Shown here: positions 7,753 to 16,401 of the stretch, one piece after another
Layout: each line of letters begins with the position of its first letter
How positions within the stretch are numbered: position 1 is the stretch's first letter
NCBI GenBank assembly: GCA_025454835.1
Contig: JALONQ010000007.1
Coordinates: forward strand, 1 to 64,000
Source of the DNA: Bacteroidota bacterium
Lineage (GTDB): Bacteria > Bacteroidota > Ignavibacteria > UBA10030
Direction: 5' to 3'
DNA: 64,000 nucleotides
Made by a program: the position numbers and the translations under genes
Notes under the pieces: model-generated
What the model saw: the letters and a program-made list of their open reading frames with translations, nothing else
Databases searched by the model: none
What the model was told of the DNA's origin: nothing

Positions 7753-9939
7753 TCAGAACACAAGATCGAGCGTGAGGAGGATCGTTCGCGGAGGCGCCAG
7801 ATTTCCGACCAACTCGACATACTGGTAGTTGAGGGCGTTCTTGATCGTGATCCCGGGCCGGAGGGGAATGCCTGCCAGGTCAACGTCCATCGCTGCCCGA
7901 AGGTCCATGACATGAATCGGCACTCGCATCGCGCCATCCTCGATGTCCGCGATCGCCACGAGGTCCTCGTCGATCGCCTCCTGCCGGCTGGCGTATCGGT
8001 AGTCAGCCCCGAGCCGGAGACCTCTTGCCTTCAGTTCCAAAGACGACGTCGCGAGGAATCGGGGACGGAATTTCAATGGACCGTTCCTCACCAGGTCGCG
8101 AGGCTCCATGGCCGTCAGTCCGATCCGGGTCGCCAGCACTCCGTCCCACCACTCTTGCCCGGCCGAGATTTCGAGGCCCATGATACGGGCCCGGGCCACA
8201 TTGTTGAAGCGAATAACGAACAGCAGCGGGTCGACGCCGGCTTCAATGAGTTGACGATACTCTGAGAGGAAGAGGGCCGCATCGACAAATCCCCGTTCAC
8301 CCACGATCTGGTGCACTCCGCCTTCGACCGACATGCTGCGTTCAGGCTGCAGGTCGGGATTCGGAACGACGTTCACCGAACCGAAGCCGGTCGTGACGGA
8401 CGTATACAGCTCCCCGATCGAAGGATATCGAAAGCCCGTTCCCCAGGAGGCCCGGACCGTCGTCAACGGAGTCACGCGAGCCGTCAACGAGAGGCGTGGG
8501 TCAACCTGCGAAGCTGCTGTCAGCACAGAGACCTTCTGTCGATCCCAACGGATCCCGGCGCTGACCGTGACCTCATCGGTGGCGCGGAACTCCGCCTGCG
8601 TGAAGGCGGCGAGACCCACGCCCGGATGCGTCCCGAAGATGTTCGACGTGACGCGGTCGACATGTCCGGCGGTACCGACGATGAAGAGCGCACGCTCCGA
8701 AAGACCCCGCATGAGCTGTGCGTCGATCGCCACCCGACCCGACGTCGATCGATTGCCGATCTCATCCCGGATGCGGTCGTACCAATCGTTTCCATAGTAC
8801 TGCAAACGAACGACCAAGCCCCAACCGTCACCGACCGTGCGACGGTGTTCGACGCCCAGCGACCCGCGCGTGGATTCGACCCACCGTTGCTGTTGGTCGT
8901 CCGGCGGCAGAGCCGGGTCGAACAAACTCTTCCACCAGAAGTAGTTGCCGTTGAGTCGCTGGACGATGTTACCCGTGGCCTCCCACGAGGTCCCCTCCTG
9001 CCCGTCCCAGTGCAGCTTGCCATACAGACCATAGCGATGAGCAACATCGTTTTGACGATAACTCTCGTCCATCGTCTGATGGGCCTGAATGAGCACACCG
9101 ACACCGGCAGGACGGCCCGAGACGGTGGCGGAGATGCCGCTGATGCGGCGTCTTCGCTCGCTCCAATTCCATCGTTCATGAGGGAACCGGTCGTACACTC
9201 CGCCGAACGATCGCACGACGGTCCGGGTCTCCTCTGGCACGCCGCGTGTGATGATATTCACGACGCCGCCCAGCGCGCTCGACCCGTACAGCGCGGAGCC
9301 TGCGCCCTTCACCACCTCGATGCGCTCGATCTGCTGAACGGGGATCGACTCCCAATTGATCTCCCCCGTGTCGCCTGTGAGCAACGGAACGCCGTCCAAC
9401 AAGAGCAGGACCCGGGAACCCACACCCCGACTGTAACCCGAAGAGCCGCGGATGCTGATCTGGTCGTCCACCATGGAAACGCCCGAGACGGCGCGAAGCA
9501 CTTCGTCGGCGTTCACGGGCACGCGCGAGGCGATCTCCTCAGCCTCGAGCACCGCCATGCTCACCGGCGCATCCTCGAGGTATTGCGTTCGCCGAGAGGC
9601 TGTCACGATCACGGGACCAGCCGTGACAGCGTCCTCCGTCAATAGAATGGCCATCGTCGTATCAGCGCTGGCGGCACGCCGGAGGGCGGTGAATCGTACG
9701 GTCCGATATCCCACGTGAGAGACGACCAGATCGAAAGTGCCCGCGTCGACCTGAAACACGAAGGCCCCCGACGTGTCGGTCGAGGTTCCGAACGGACTCT
9801 CGGGTATCCGAACGATGGCGCCGGCCAGCGGGTCACGAGTCGAAGCGTCGCGCACCGTGCCTCGAACAGTAGTTCGTTGAGCCTGGAGCAGCCCGACCAG
9901 GATCAACATCGCAACGAAGACAGACCGGAGCGTGGTCAT
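7753..9939 (-). CDS. TonB-dependent outer-membrane receptor with carboxypeptidase-regulatory-like domain
   Basis: The protein has 728 residues. A signal peptide ends near residue 20 (LLQAQ). A carboxypeptidase-regulatory-like beta sandwich spans about 23-100 (VRGTVRDASTRDPLAGAIV), the plug domain about 110-225 (RVLLLLDGVPLL, VVKGAGSALYGSSALGGVVN), and a 22-strand barrel continues to the terminal phenylalanine (LLTLDLVF). Such receptors import large or scarce ligands using TonB energy. The ligand is unknown: the plug resembles siderophore/cobalamin receptors more than SusC. Its ATG overlaps the stop of an upstream lipoprotein gene (ATGA at 9936-9939), so the two are made together. Confidence 0.93.
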   Translation of the reverse strand: MTTLRSVFVAMLILVGLLQAQRTTVRGTVRDASTRDPLAGAIVRIPESPFGTSTDTSGAFVFQVDAGTFDLVVSHVGYRTVRFTALRRAASADTTMAILLTEDAVTAGPVIVTASRRTQYLEDAPVSMAVLEAEEIASRVPVNADEVLRAVSGVSMVDDQISIRGSSGYSRGVGSRVLLLLDGVPLLTGDTGEINWESIPVQQIERIEVVKGAGSALYGSSALGGVVNIITRGVPEETRTVVRSFGGVYDRFPHERWNWSERRRRISGISATVSGRPAGVGVLIQAHQTMDESYRQNDVAHRYGLYGKLHWDGQEGTSWEATGNIVQRLNGNYFWWKSLFDPALPPDDQQQRWVESTRGSLGVEHRRTVGDGWGLVVRLQYYGNDWYDRIRDEIGNRSTSGRVAIDAQLMRGLSERALFIVGTAGHVDRVTSNIFGTHPGVGLAAFTQAEFRATDEVTVSAGIRWDRQKVSVLTAASQVDPRLSLTARVTPLTTVRASWGTGFRYPSIGELYTSVTTGFGSVNVVPNPDLQPERSMSVEGGVHQIVGERGFVDAALFLSEYRQLIEAGVDPLLFVIRFNNVARARIMGLEISAGQEWWDGVLATRIGLTAMEPRDLVRNGPLKFRPRFLATSSLELKARGLRLGADYRYASRQEAIDEDLVAIADIEDGAMRVPIHVMDLRAAMDVDLAGIPLRPGITIKNALNYQYVELVGNLAPPRTILLTLDLVF

Positions 9940-10454
9940 GGAAATGCTGCGAACGGTTGGGGGGGCAACGTGCCGAAGTCGAGGACGATCCTAAGGCCTT
10001 CAACGAGCTTGCCTTCTCTCACGGTGGCCGACAGTGGCTGTCCTGGGTTCGAAGGATCCTCGAGCATGGCGACGACGCGGAAGTTCTGGACAAGGAGCTC
10101 AGGCCTCAGCTGCTGGATCACGCCGACATAAGGATAGGTGCCCGGCGGCAGCGTGAACCGAAAGGCCAAAGAGTCGGCCCCGTAGGGAAGCGACTCCCCC
10201 AACGAAGGATACAAGAAGATGGTCCGGGGCTCGATCAAGACCCCGCTGATCACCTTCGTGGAATCAAGCGGGTACTGGAGCGAGGCGAACAGCCAGAGTC
10301 CCTCCACGCTGTCGGCGGGAGGCCAACTCGAGGCCGGATCGACGATGATGCTCCCGGCCAGGCCCGGTTCCACGGTTGGCGGGGCGAGGCCATGATCGCA
10401 GGCGCCGAACCCGAAGGCGAAGATGCACAGGGCGATGCTGAGGAAGGGTCGCAT
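9936..10454 (-). CDS. Small lipoprotein coupled to TonB-dependent receptor
   Basis: The protein has 172 residues and starts at the ATG at 10454. The N-terminus MRPFLSIALCIFAFGFGAC is a lipoprotein signal with cleavage before Cys19. The mature part begins DHGLAPP, is rich in Pro and beta-forming residues (FTLPPGTYPYVGVIQQ) and ends LPPQPF. I do not recognise a named family. The longer open frame reaching 10697 would run through the divergent promoter region and into menG and is not used. The stop overlaps the ATG of the TonB receptor. A -10 box (TAGATT) ends only seven bases before the ATG, so the message is predicted to be leaderless. A surface or periplasmic accessory to the receptor is the simplest inference. 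Confidence 0.75.
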   Translation of the reverse strand: MRPFLSIALCIFAFGFGACDHGLAPPTVEPGLAGSIIVDPASSWPPADSVEGLWLFASLQYPLDSTKVISGVLIEPRTIFLYPSLGESLPYGADSLAFRFTLPPGTYPYVGVIQQLRPELLVQNFRVVAMLEDPSNPGQPLSATVREGKLVEGLRIVLDFGTLPPQPFAAFP

Positions 10455-10461
10455 GTTGCTG

Positions 10462-10490
10462 AATCTACTTGTTGGCACGTGGAGAATCAA
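10462..10490 (-). promoter_or_regulatory. Promoter of the lipoprotein/TonB receptor unit (leaderless candidate)
   Basis: On the minus strand TTGATT, 17-base spacer, TAGATT. The ATG at 10454 begins seven bases after the -10 box. It stands back to back with the menG promoter. Confidence 0.6.
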
Positions 10491-10495
10491 TCGCA

Positions 10496-10524
10496 TTGGA
10501 ATTCGGATGACCGTTCGGTATATT
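10496..10524 (+). promoter_or_regulatory. Promoter of menG
   Basis: TTGGAA, 17-base spacer, TATATT. The predicted transcript start is about 17 bases before the menG ATG at 10548. It is divergent from the lipoprotein promoter, with the two -35 boxes 5 bases apart. Confidence 0.65.
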
Positions 10525-10547
10525 GACCGCCGTCCTGACCCGCATCG

Positions 10548-11267
10548 ATGCTCGTGGCCGCCAATCGAGAAGAAGCACGCCGAATGTTCGACGCGATCGC
10601 GCCGACCTACGACGTCCTCAACCGGGTCCTGAGCTTCGGCGTTGACGCCCTGTGGCGGCGGCGCTTGATCCGGACGCTGCAACCGCTCGCAGGACAAAGG
10701 ATCCTGGATGTCGCCTGTGGAACGGGAGACCTCCTGATCGGGCTCTCGCAGGAAATGCCCGGCTCGTTGGTGGGGCTGGATCTGGCACCCGAAATGCTCC
10801 AGATCGCGGCACGGCGGTTGCGCAAAGCTGGGGTCGATGGGAGCCTCGTCCGCGGCGCAGCCGAGTGCCTTCCGTTCGCCTCGGCGTCATTCGACGTCGT
10901 CTCGGTCGCATTCGGTATTAGGAACTTCGAAGACCTCTCAGCCGGTCTTCGTGAGATGCATCGCGTCTTGCGCCCCGGCGGTCAGTTGCGGATCCTCGAA
11001 TTCTCCAGGCCGCGTCGCGGTCTGTGGGGCTCACTCTTCACGTGGTATTTTGTCGCCGTCGTCCCAAAGATCGGACGGTGGATCTCAGGCCATCCGGAAG
11101 CGTACACGTATCTTCCGACGTCCGTTGCCGCATTCCACGACTCGGATTCGCTCGACCAGATCCTGCGCACCGCCGGTCTGAAGGTCTCGGCTTCGATCCC
11201 CCTCACCGGTGGTATCGCAACGCTGACTGTCGCTGAACGACCCCCTTCTGTGCTCATGGCTTCATGA
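10548..11267 (+). CDS. menG: Demethylmenaquinone methyltransferase
   Basis: The protein has 239 residues and belongs to the UbiE/MenG family. Visible hallmarks are MFDAIAPTYDVLNRVLSFG at the N-terminus, the SAM-binding motif ILDVACGTGDLL (about 52-63), FGIRNFEDL, MHRVLRPGGQLRILEFS, and the C-terminal TGGIATLTVAERP. It transfers a methyl group from SAM to demethylmenaquinone in the last step of menaquinone synthesis at the inner face of the membrane. Because Bacteroidota-type bacteria usually use menaquinone, menG is the better name than ubiE (inference). It is the first gene of a two-gene plus-strand unit, with its promoter at 10496-10524. Confidence 0.94.
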   Translation: MLVAANREEARRMFDAIAPTYDVLNRVLSFGVDALWRRRLIRTLQPLAGQRILDVACGTGDLLIGLSQEMPGSLVGLDLAPEMLQIAARRLRKAGVDGSLVRGAAECLPFASASFDVVSVAFGIRNFEDLSAGLREMHRVLRPGGQLRILEFSRPRRGLWGSLFTWYFVAVVPKIGRWISGHPEAYTYLPTSVAAFHDSDSLDQILRTAGLKVSASIPLTGGIATLTVAERPPSVLMAS

Positions 11268-12193
11268 TCGGACTGTTCAAAATATTCGACGCCCACGTTC
11301 ACTTCTACTCGAACAGCTTCTTCAAGTATCTGGTCAAGCAGAAGCCGAACCGCGCGGACATCAACACTGAACTCCGCGGCCTCGCCTCGAAAGGCCATAT
11401 CGAGATCCCCGGTGAGGACCCCGTCCAACTGGCTAAGCGTTGGATCGACATCATCGACAAGTGGAAACTCGAGCGCCTGATGCTCTTCGGCTCTATGCCC
11501 GGCGACGAGGACGCCGTCGTCAAGGCCGTTCAAGCCTGCCCCACTCGCTTCAGCGGCATGTTCGCGGTCGACCCGAACTCGAACGTGCTTATGGAGAACG
11601 CCGAGAAGCGACTGAAACAGGACAAGCTCAAGGGCGTACTCCTGTATCCTTCGCTGTATCAGATCAGCGCCAATGACGAATGGCTGTACCCTCTTTACAA
11701 CCTCCTGCAAGAGGTCAAAGGGATCGCGTTCGTCCATTTCGGCAAGCTCATCATGAGGCCCCGGGAGTACGCCGGCGTTCCGCTCGTGACCAACGACCAT
11801 TTCGCCAATCCGCTCGACCTGGCACCGGTCGCCAAGAAATTCACCGGCATTCGATTCATCGTCCCCAACTTCGGAGCCGGTCGGTTTGACGAAGTTCTCG
11901 AACTCGGGAAGCAATGCCCAAATGTCTACATCGATACTGCCGGGTCGAACTCATGGACCCAGGAGCATCCTTCCAAGCCTGACCTGCGCAAGGTGTTCCA
12001 GCGCACCCTCGAGGCCTACACGTCCAGTCGCATCCTGTTCGGATCCGACTCCGGCATGCTTCCCCGTGGCTATCGATATGATATCGTCGACAATCAGCTC
12101 AAGTTGGTCCAAGAGATGCGGATCCCGATCGCCGATATCAAGAAGATCTTCTTCGAGAACATGGCGGCGCTGGTCGACGGTGCCAACCCGTAG
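11264..12193 (+). CDS. Amidohydrolase family (TIM-barrel) protein
   Basis: The protein has 309 residues. It has the amidohydrolase-2 layout: an N-terminal metal motif IFDAHVHFYS (His12, His14 of the frame), a middle histidine in GIAFVHFGKL, and a C-terminal aspartate in ILFGSDSGML. Family members hydrolyse or decarboxylate small carboxylate or amide substrates. The exact substrate cannot be read here. The ATG overlaps the menG stop (ATGA), so the two are translationally coupled, and the pair ends at a strong terminator at 12219-12250. A link to quinone metabolism is suggested only by this coupling. Confidence 0.8.
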   Translation: MIGLFKIFDAHVHFYSNSFFKYLVKQKPNRADINTELRGLASKGHIEIPGEDPVQLAKRWIDIIDKWKLERLMLFGSMPGDEDAVVKAVQACPTRFSGMFAVDPNSNVLMENAEKRLKQDKLKGVLLYPSLYQISANDEWLYPLYNLLQEVKGIAFVHFGKLIMRPREYAGVPLVTNDHFANPLDLAPVAKKFTGIRFIVPNFGAGRFDEVLELGKQCPNVYIDTAGSNSWTQEHPSKPDLRKVFQRTLEAYTSSRILFGSDSGMLPRGYRYDIVDNQLKLVQEMRIPIADIKKIFFENMAALVDGANP

Positions 12194-12218
12194 GTTTCTT
12201 CGTGCCGCGAAAAACCGA

Positions 12219-12250
12219 AACGGCGCCTTGGTGGCGCCGTTGCTTTTTTT
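12219..12250. terminator. Bidirectional intrinsic terminator between the amidohydrolase and TIR-like genes
   Basis: A perfect nine-base-pair stem (AACGGCGCC / GGCGCCGTT) with a five-base loop is followed on the plus strand by GC and seven T. On the minus strand the stem is followed by TCGGTTTTT, so it can also end the convergent TIR-like gene. Confidence 0.85.
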
Positions 12251-12270
12251 ATCCCATCGAGATGACCGTC

Positions 12271-13128
12271 CTAGAGGCTGATCTTGTATCCTGACGATTT
12301 CAATTCTCTCATGATCGCCAGACTGGCCTCTTCAAGCTTCACGACGATCGGCTTGACGCTGATCCCTGGGACGTTCTTCGGGAAGGCGACGTCGCTCATG
12401 TGAAGCACCGAAACGCGTCCTTGACCCAGCTTTCCGAGGAAATGCCCGAGTTCGAACATCGCATAGGCCAGGTCGTCTGAGGTGAACACAAAGAAGGCAT
12501 ACTTGACGTCCGGCTCGTGCACGAAGGTATCCAAGGCCAACATCTGGCCATGGATCCGAGGAACGACGATCTCTTCCAAACCGATCTCGGTCAGGAACTG
12601 CGCCAATTGGAGGCGCAATGGCTCGTTCTCTTCGCCGATCACATATACTCGGGACCCAGCAGCCGTTACCGCCGGAGTGGCTGGCGGAGTCGGCGCAGGC
12701 GCCGGCGGTGGTGCGACGGCGGTCGCCGGCTTCGGAGGTGGTCGCAGAACGCGCGTGCCGGCCGCTGCCTCCGTGGCTCCTGTCGCAGGAGGAGCCGCAG
12801 GCGGGGCGGCAGTCGCCAGGTCGGGAGAGCTTTTCAGCTTCTCATACAGCTCTTTGACGCAGTTCTGGATGAGCTGAGCCGAGGCTTGATAGAAGAACCC
12901 TCCGTTCGGATCTCCCAAAACCTTCGTCTTGTACGGAAAGGCGATCGGTCCCGCCTGCTCGAGCGTCTCGAGGCATTGCTTTCGCCACTCGAGGTACTTC
13001 GCCTGCAATCGCGCGTTGTAGCCCGAAAACTCAAAGCCGCCCAGCGGCACGAGTTGCGTGCCGGTGTCGACGAGCGTTCCCAGTTTTTCGACGATCGCGG
13101 CGGACATGGAAGGGTGATGACTGGACAT
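12271..13128 (-). CDS. Stand-alone TIR-like (PF10137-type) nucleotide-binding-domain protein
   Basis: The protein has 285 residues. An N-terminal helical region (about 1-100, including YLEWRKQCLETL and LIQNCVKELYEKL) is followed by a Pro/Ala-rich hinge (about 105-160) and a C-terminal TIR-like domain (about 161-285). The latter begins RVYVIGEENEPLRLQLAQFL and carries the family signature MFELGHFLGKLG followed by RVSVLHMSD. PF10137-type TIR-like domains occur in CBASS/Pycsar effectors and in uncharacterised stand-alone proteins. Many TIR domains cleave NAD+. Activity here is not shown. No cyclase or other defence gene is nearby. It has its own promoter (13180-13208) and ends at the shared terminator, so it is a one-gene unit. 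Confidence 0.75.
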   Translation of the reverse strand: MSSHHPSMSAAIVEKLGTLVDTGTQLVPLGGFEFSGYNARLQAKYLEWRKQCLETLEQAGPIAFPYKTKVLGDPNGGFFYQASAQLIQNCVKELYEKLKSSPDLATAAPPAAPPATGATEAAAGTRVLRPPPKPATAVAPPPAPAPTPPATPAVTAAGSRVYVIGEENEPLRLQLAQFLTEIGLEEIVVPRIHGQMLALDTFVHEPDVKYAFFVFTSDDLAYAMFELGHFLGKLGQGRVSVLHMSDVAFPKNVPGISVKPIVVKLEEASLAIMRELKSSGYKISL

Positions 13129-13179
13129 GATCCGTCCAGCCTGCGCAGGCAGAGCCGGACATGAACACCTTAGACGGTA

Positions 13180-13208
13180 AATATACGGCTTGATCGCGAG
13201 GGAAGCAA
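13180..13208 (-). promoter_or_regulatory. Promoter of the TIR-like gene
   Basis: Minus-strand TTGCTT, 17-base spacer, TATATT, located in the gap after metG. It gives the TIR-like gene transcription independent of the metG run, with a leader of about 45 bases. Confidence 0.65.
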
Positions 13209-13218
13209 AGAAGGGTGC

Positions 13219-15279
13219 CTAACGAACCACCGCTCCCGACGCGATCGGCCCCTCGACCGTGATGATCTTGAGCGTGCCATCGTCGGCGTTCGCCGCGAGC
13301 AACATGCCGCGCGACTCCTGCCCCATCAGTTTGGCCGGCTGCAGATTCGCAACGACGACAACCTGTTTGCCGACCAGCTGCTCCGGTGAGTAGTGCTTCG
13401 CGATCCCGGCAAGGACCTGACGCTCTTCCCCGCCGATGGACACGATCAAGCGAAGCAGTTTCTCCGATTTCGGGACAGCTTCGGCCGACACGACGGTGGC
13501 GATGCGGAGGGCGATCTTCTTGAAATCATCGATGCTGATCAACCCTTCAGGCATCGGCGCTGGCGCTGCCGACGGCGACGTGAGACTCAATTCACTCATC
13601 ATCTTCTCGATGGCTTGGTCTTCGATCTTGCTCACAAGGATCTCGGGCGTCGGCAGCGCTCGTCCCGCCGGCAGCGGCTGATCGCCGGCCGTATCCCATG
13701 CAACGGCTTCCTCCGTATCGCCGATCTGCCTCGCCATACCTGACGCGATGGACGGAAGGACAGGCCTGAACAGTATGCTCAAAGACCTTACCGTCTGCAG
13801 GGAGATCGCGATCGTGGTCGCGCACGCCGGACGATCTGATCGGACCGTCTTCCACGGCTCGCTATCGTTGAAGTACTTGTTCGCAGCCCGCGCCACGGCC
13901 ACGGTTTCTGTCAGAGCGTCTCGGAAATGATATGATTCGTACATCTCACCGATCCGAGTCGGGGCTTGCTGAAGGAGCAGAAGCATCTCACGGTCACGTG
14001 CATTCAACGGTCCGCGATCGGGCACGACGCCGTCAAAGGACCGCGCGGTGAATGCCAGCGTGCGGTTCACGAAATTGCCGACGATGTCAGCCAATTCGTT
14101 GTTGATCCTTGACTGGAAGTCCTTCAACGAGAAGTCGCTGTCCTTCGTCTCCGGCAGGGTCGACGCAAGGGCGAACCGAACATAGTCTGCCGGAAAGAAC
14201 CTCAGGAAGTCGCGAAGATCGATGCCCCATCCACGGCTCTTGGAGAACTTCGCCCCTTCCAGGTTCAGAAACTCGTTGGCGGGAACGTTCTCCGGAAGCA
14301 CGTACTGATCGGCCTGATGATCGTTCCAGGCCATCAGCATCGCCGGAAAGACGATACAATGGAAGACGACGTTGTCCTTGCCGATGAACGCCACGTACTT
14401 CGTCGCATCGTCCTGCCAGTAGGCCTTCCAGGCCTCCGGAGTACCCCGATCGCGCGCCCATTCACGACCTGCCGTGATGTAGCCGAGGACGGCATCGAAC
14501 CAGACATAGATGACCTTGTGGCCGTAGCCTTCGACGGGGACAGGAACGCCCCATGACAGGTCGCGCGTGACCGCCCGGTCCTGCAGTCCCTCGCGGAACC
14601 AGCTGTCACAATATCGCTTGACCGTCTCGCGCCAGCCGTCGCGACGGTCCCGTTCGGCGATGTATTCCTGCAACCGTGCTTGGTACCGCCCCAGCGGGAA
14701 GTACCAATGAGAGGTCAACCGCACCTCAGGAGTCGCGCCGCAGAGCTTGCAGCGCGGGTCGATCACGTCCACCTGATTGAGCCAGCTGCCGCATTGTTCA
14801 CACTGATCGCCCCGCGCCTTGTCGTACTTGCAGACCGGGCAGGTCCCTTCCACGTACCGGTCTGCCAGGAACATGCTGTCCTTCGGGCAATACAGCTGTC
14901 GTTCTTCTTTCTCGCGGAGAATGCCGGCCCGGTGGAAGGCGGCAAAGAACTCACGGGCGGTCGCGTGATGGTATGGACGCGACGTCCTGGAATACGTGTC
15001 GAAACTCATCCCGAAGCGACGGAAAGCCTCCTCATTGTCCGGGTGGTACCGATCGATGATCGCCGTCGGCGTGGTCTTTTCCTGTTCGGCGCTGACCGTG
15101 ATCGCGACGCCATGTTCGTCCGAGCCGCACAGGAAGAGCACATCTCGTCCTTTCAGCCGTTGGTAGCGTACGTACATATCGGCTGGCAGGTACGCCCCCG
15201 CCAGATGGCCGAGATGAATGTAGCCATTGGCGTACGGCAAGGCCGATGTCACGAGGATTCGGGTAGCTTGACGCGTCAT
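13219..15279 (-). CDS. metG: Methionyl-tRNA synthetase
   Basis: The protein has 686 residues. The HIGH-type motif is YANGYIHLGHLAG and the KMSKS-type motif is AKFSKSRG. A zinc-binding insert has paired cysteines (CPVCKYD, CEQCGSW, CKLCGA), the MetG form with a double knuckle. After the anticodon-binding helices, a C-terminal tRNA-binding OB domain (about 580-686, IDDFKKIALRIATVV ... GMLLAANAD) provides dimerisation. It charges initiator and elongator tRNA-Met. Its ATG overlaps the holB stop (ATGA), a gene order found in many bacteria where holB and metG are neighbours. Confidence 0.97.
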   Translation of the reverse strand: MTRQATRILVTSALPYANGYIHLGHLAGAYLPADMYVRYQRLKGRDVLFLCGSDEHGVAITVSAEQEKTTPTAIIDRYHPDNEEAFRRFGMSFDTYSRTSRPYHHATAREFFAAFHRAGILREKEERQLYCPKDSMFLADRYVEGTCPVCKYDKARGDQCEQCGSWLNQVDVIDPRCKLCGATPEVRLTSHWYFPLGRYQARLQEYIAERDRRDGWRETVKRYCDSWFREGLQDRAVTRDLSWGVPVPVEGYGHKVIYVWFDAVLGYITAGREWARDRGTPEAWKAYWQDDATKYVAFIGKDNVVFHCIVFPAMLMAWNDHQADQYVLPENVPANEFLNLEGAKFSKSRGWGIDLRDFLRFFPADYVRFALASTLPETKDSDFSLKDFQSRINNELADIVGNFVNRTLAFTARSFDGVVPDRGPLNARDREMLLLLQQAPTRIGEMYESYHFRDALTETVAVARAANKYFNDSEPWKTVRSDRPACATTIAISLQTVRSLSILFRPVLPSIASGMARQIGDTEEAVAWDTAGDQPLPAGRALPTPEILVSKIEDQAIEKMMSELSLTSPSAAPAPMPEGLISIDDFKKIALRIATVVSAEAVPKSEKLLRLIVSIGGEERQVLAGIAKHYSPEQLVGKQVVVVANLQPAKLMGQESRGMLLAANADDGTLKIITVEGPIASGAVVR

Positions 15280-16400
15280 GTCGATCGGGTGGGGCTGGCG
15301 ATGAGGCTGCGCAGAGAGAACGCAAGCGTGGTCAGAACGAGTGGAAGATAGACATTCTTGCGAAGATCGGCAATCGACCGCTGGACCGCTTCGAGCGCCT
15401 CGGGCAGGCGCCCACCGGGGAACCGCTTGACGAATGTCACCATCGGTTCGTCGCGTCGATGGTCGGGCACCTCGACGCCCGAATGAAGGAACATGGCATC
15501 ACGGAGCCATGACGCAAGCACACCCAACCACGATTCCACGTGACCCTTCTCCTTCGCGGCTAATCGCTCCAATTCAGCCGACAACTCGAGCGTCTTTGCC
15601 CCCAGAACGAGCCTCAGGAATTGCACGACCTCGGCCCGTTCGCCTGCCACGTCGGTCCCAATGAGCTGTCGCGCGCGGCGATAACTGCCGTCGGCCATCA
15701 AGGCGATCGTGGCGGCTTCTCCTTCGGCGACGTCGTCGCGGATCCGAAGGGCTTCGCTGACCTCATCGTCGCTGAGCGGGCTGCACTCGATCTGTTGGAC
15801 GCGTGACAGAACAGTCTGAGACAGGCGCTCGCGGTACGCGCTTGTCAAGAGCAGCACGGCGTTCGGCAGCGGCTCCTCGAGTGTCTTGAGGAGTGCGTTG
15901 GACGCTTCGGCGTTCATGTCCTCGGCGTTCAGGATCAAGAAGACCTTGTATCGGCCCTCGACCGGGGAGAGCGACGCTTCGCGCTTCAGATCGCGCACGC
16001 TGTTGATCTTGATGAAGTTCGCCTTCGGGATCTCGATCTCTTGGTACGGATCACGCCCTTTGGCCCGGAGTTGCGCGCGCACCTGTTCGACCGCCTCTTC
16101 CGGCAGTTTCTCCAGAGGATCGTCGCCGGGATCCTCGCCCTTTCCCACGGGCAGCGCCATGATGACGCGGATATCCGGGTGCACCAGGTCGTTCGTCCGC
16201 GCACAGCTTGGGCAGACGCCGCACGCCTCCGTCCCGGTTTCACGGCATTGCAGCGTCTTCGCAAACTCGATCGCCAAGGCGTCCTTGCCGACCCCCTCGG
16301 GCCCAAAGAACAGGTACGCGTGGGCGACCGAGCGCCGCTCGATCGCACGTTGCAGGAGCTGCTTGACCCGGGCTTGACCTATGATCGAATCCCACGCCAT
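15276..16400 (-). CDS. holB: DNA polymerase III delta' subunit
   Basis: The protein has 374 residues from the ATG at 16400 (MAWDSIIGQARVKQLL), which sits one base after the stop of the upstream bamA-like gene. The longer frame to 16445 would overlap that gene. It has a Walker-A-like GPEGVGKD, a zinc module (CRETG...CGVC..C), and the NALLKTLEEP motif of clamp-loader AAA+ subunits. The product is part of the clamp loader that places the beta clamp on DNA. DnaX/tau is excluded because the protein lacks the long C-terminal domains. The stop overlaps the metG start. Confidence 0.92.
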   Translation of the reverse strand: MAWDSIIGQARVKQLLQRAIERRSVAHAYLFFGPEGVGKDALAIEFAKTLQCRETGTEACGVCPSCARTNDLVHPDIRVIMALPVGKGEDPGDDPLEKLPEEAVEQVRAQLRAKGRDPYQEIEIPKANFIKINSVRDLKREASLSPVEGRYKVFLILNAEDMNAEASNALLKTLEEPLPNAVLLLTSAYRERLSQTVLSRVQQIECSPLSDDEVSEALRIRDDVAEGEAATIALMADGSYRRARQLIGTDVAGERAEVVQFLRLVLGAKTLELSAELERLAAKEKGHVESWLGVLASWLRDAMFLHSGVEVPDHRRDEPMVTFVKRFPGGRLPEALEAVQRSIADLRKNVYLPLVLTTLAFSLRSLIASPTRST

Positions 16401-16401
16401 G

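Noticed and set aside
8311-9645. 444-residue plus-strand open frame
   Set aside because: It is antisense to the first TonB receptor; codon bias belongs to the receptor strand.
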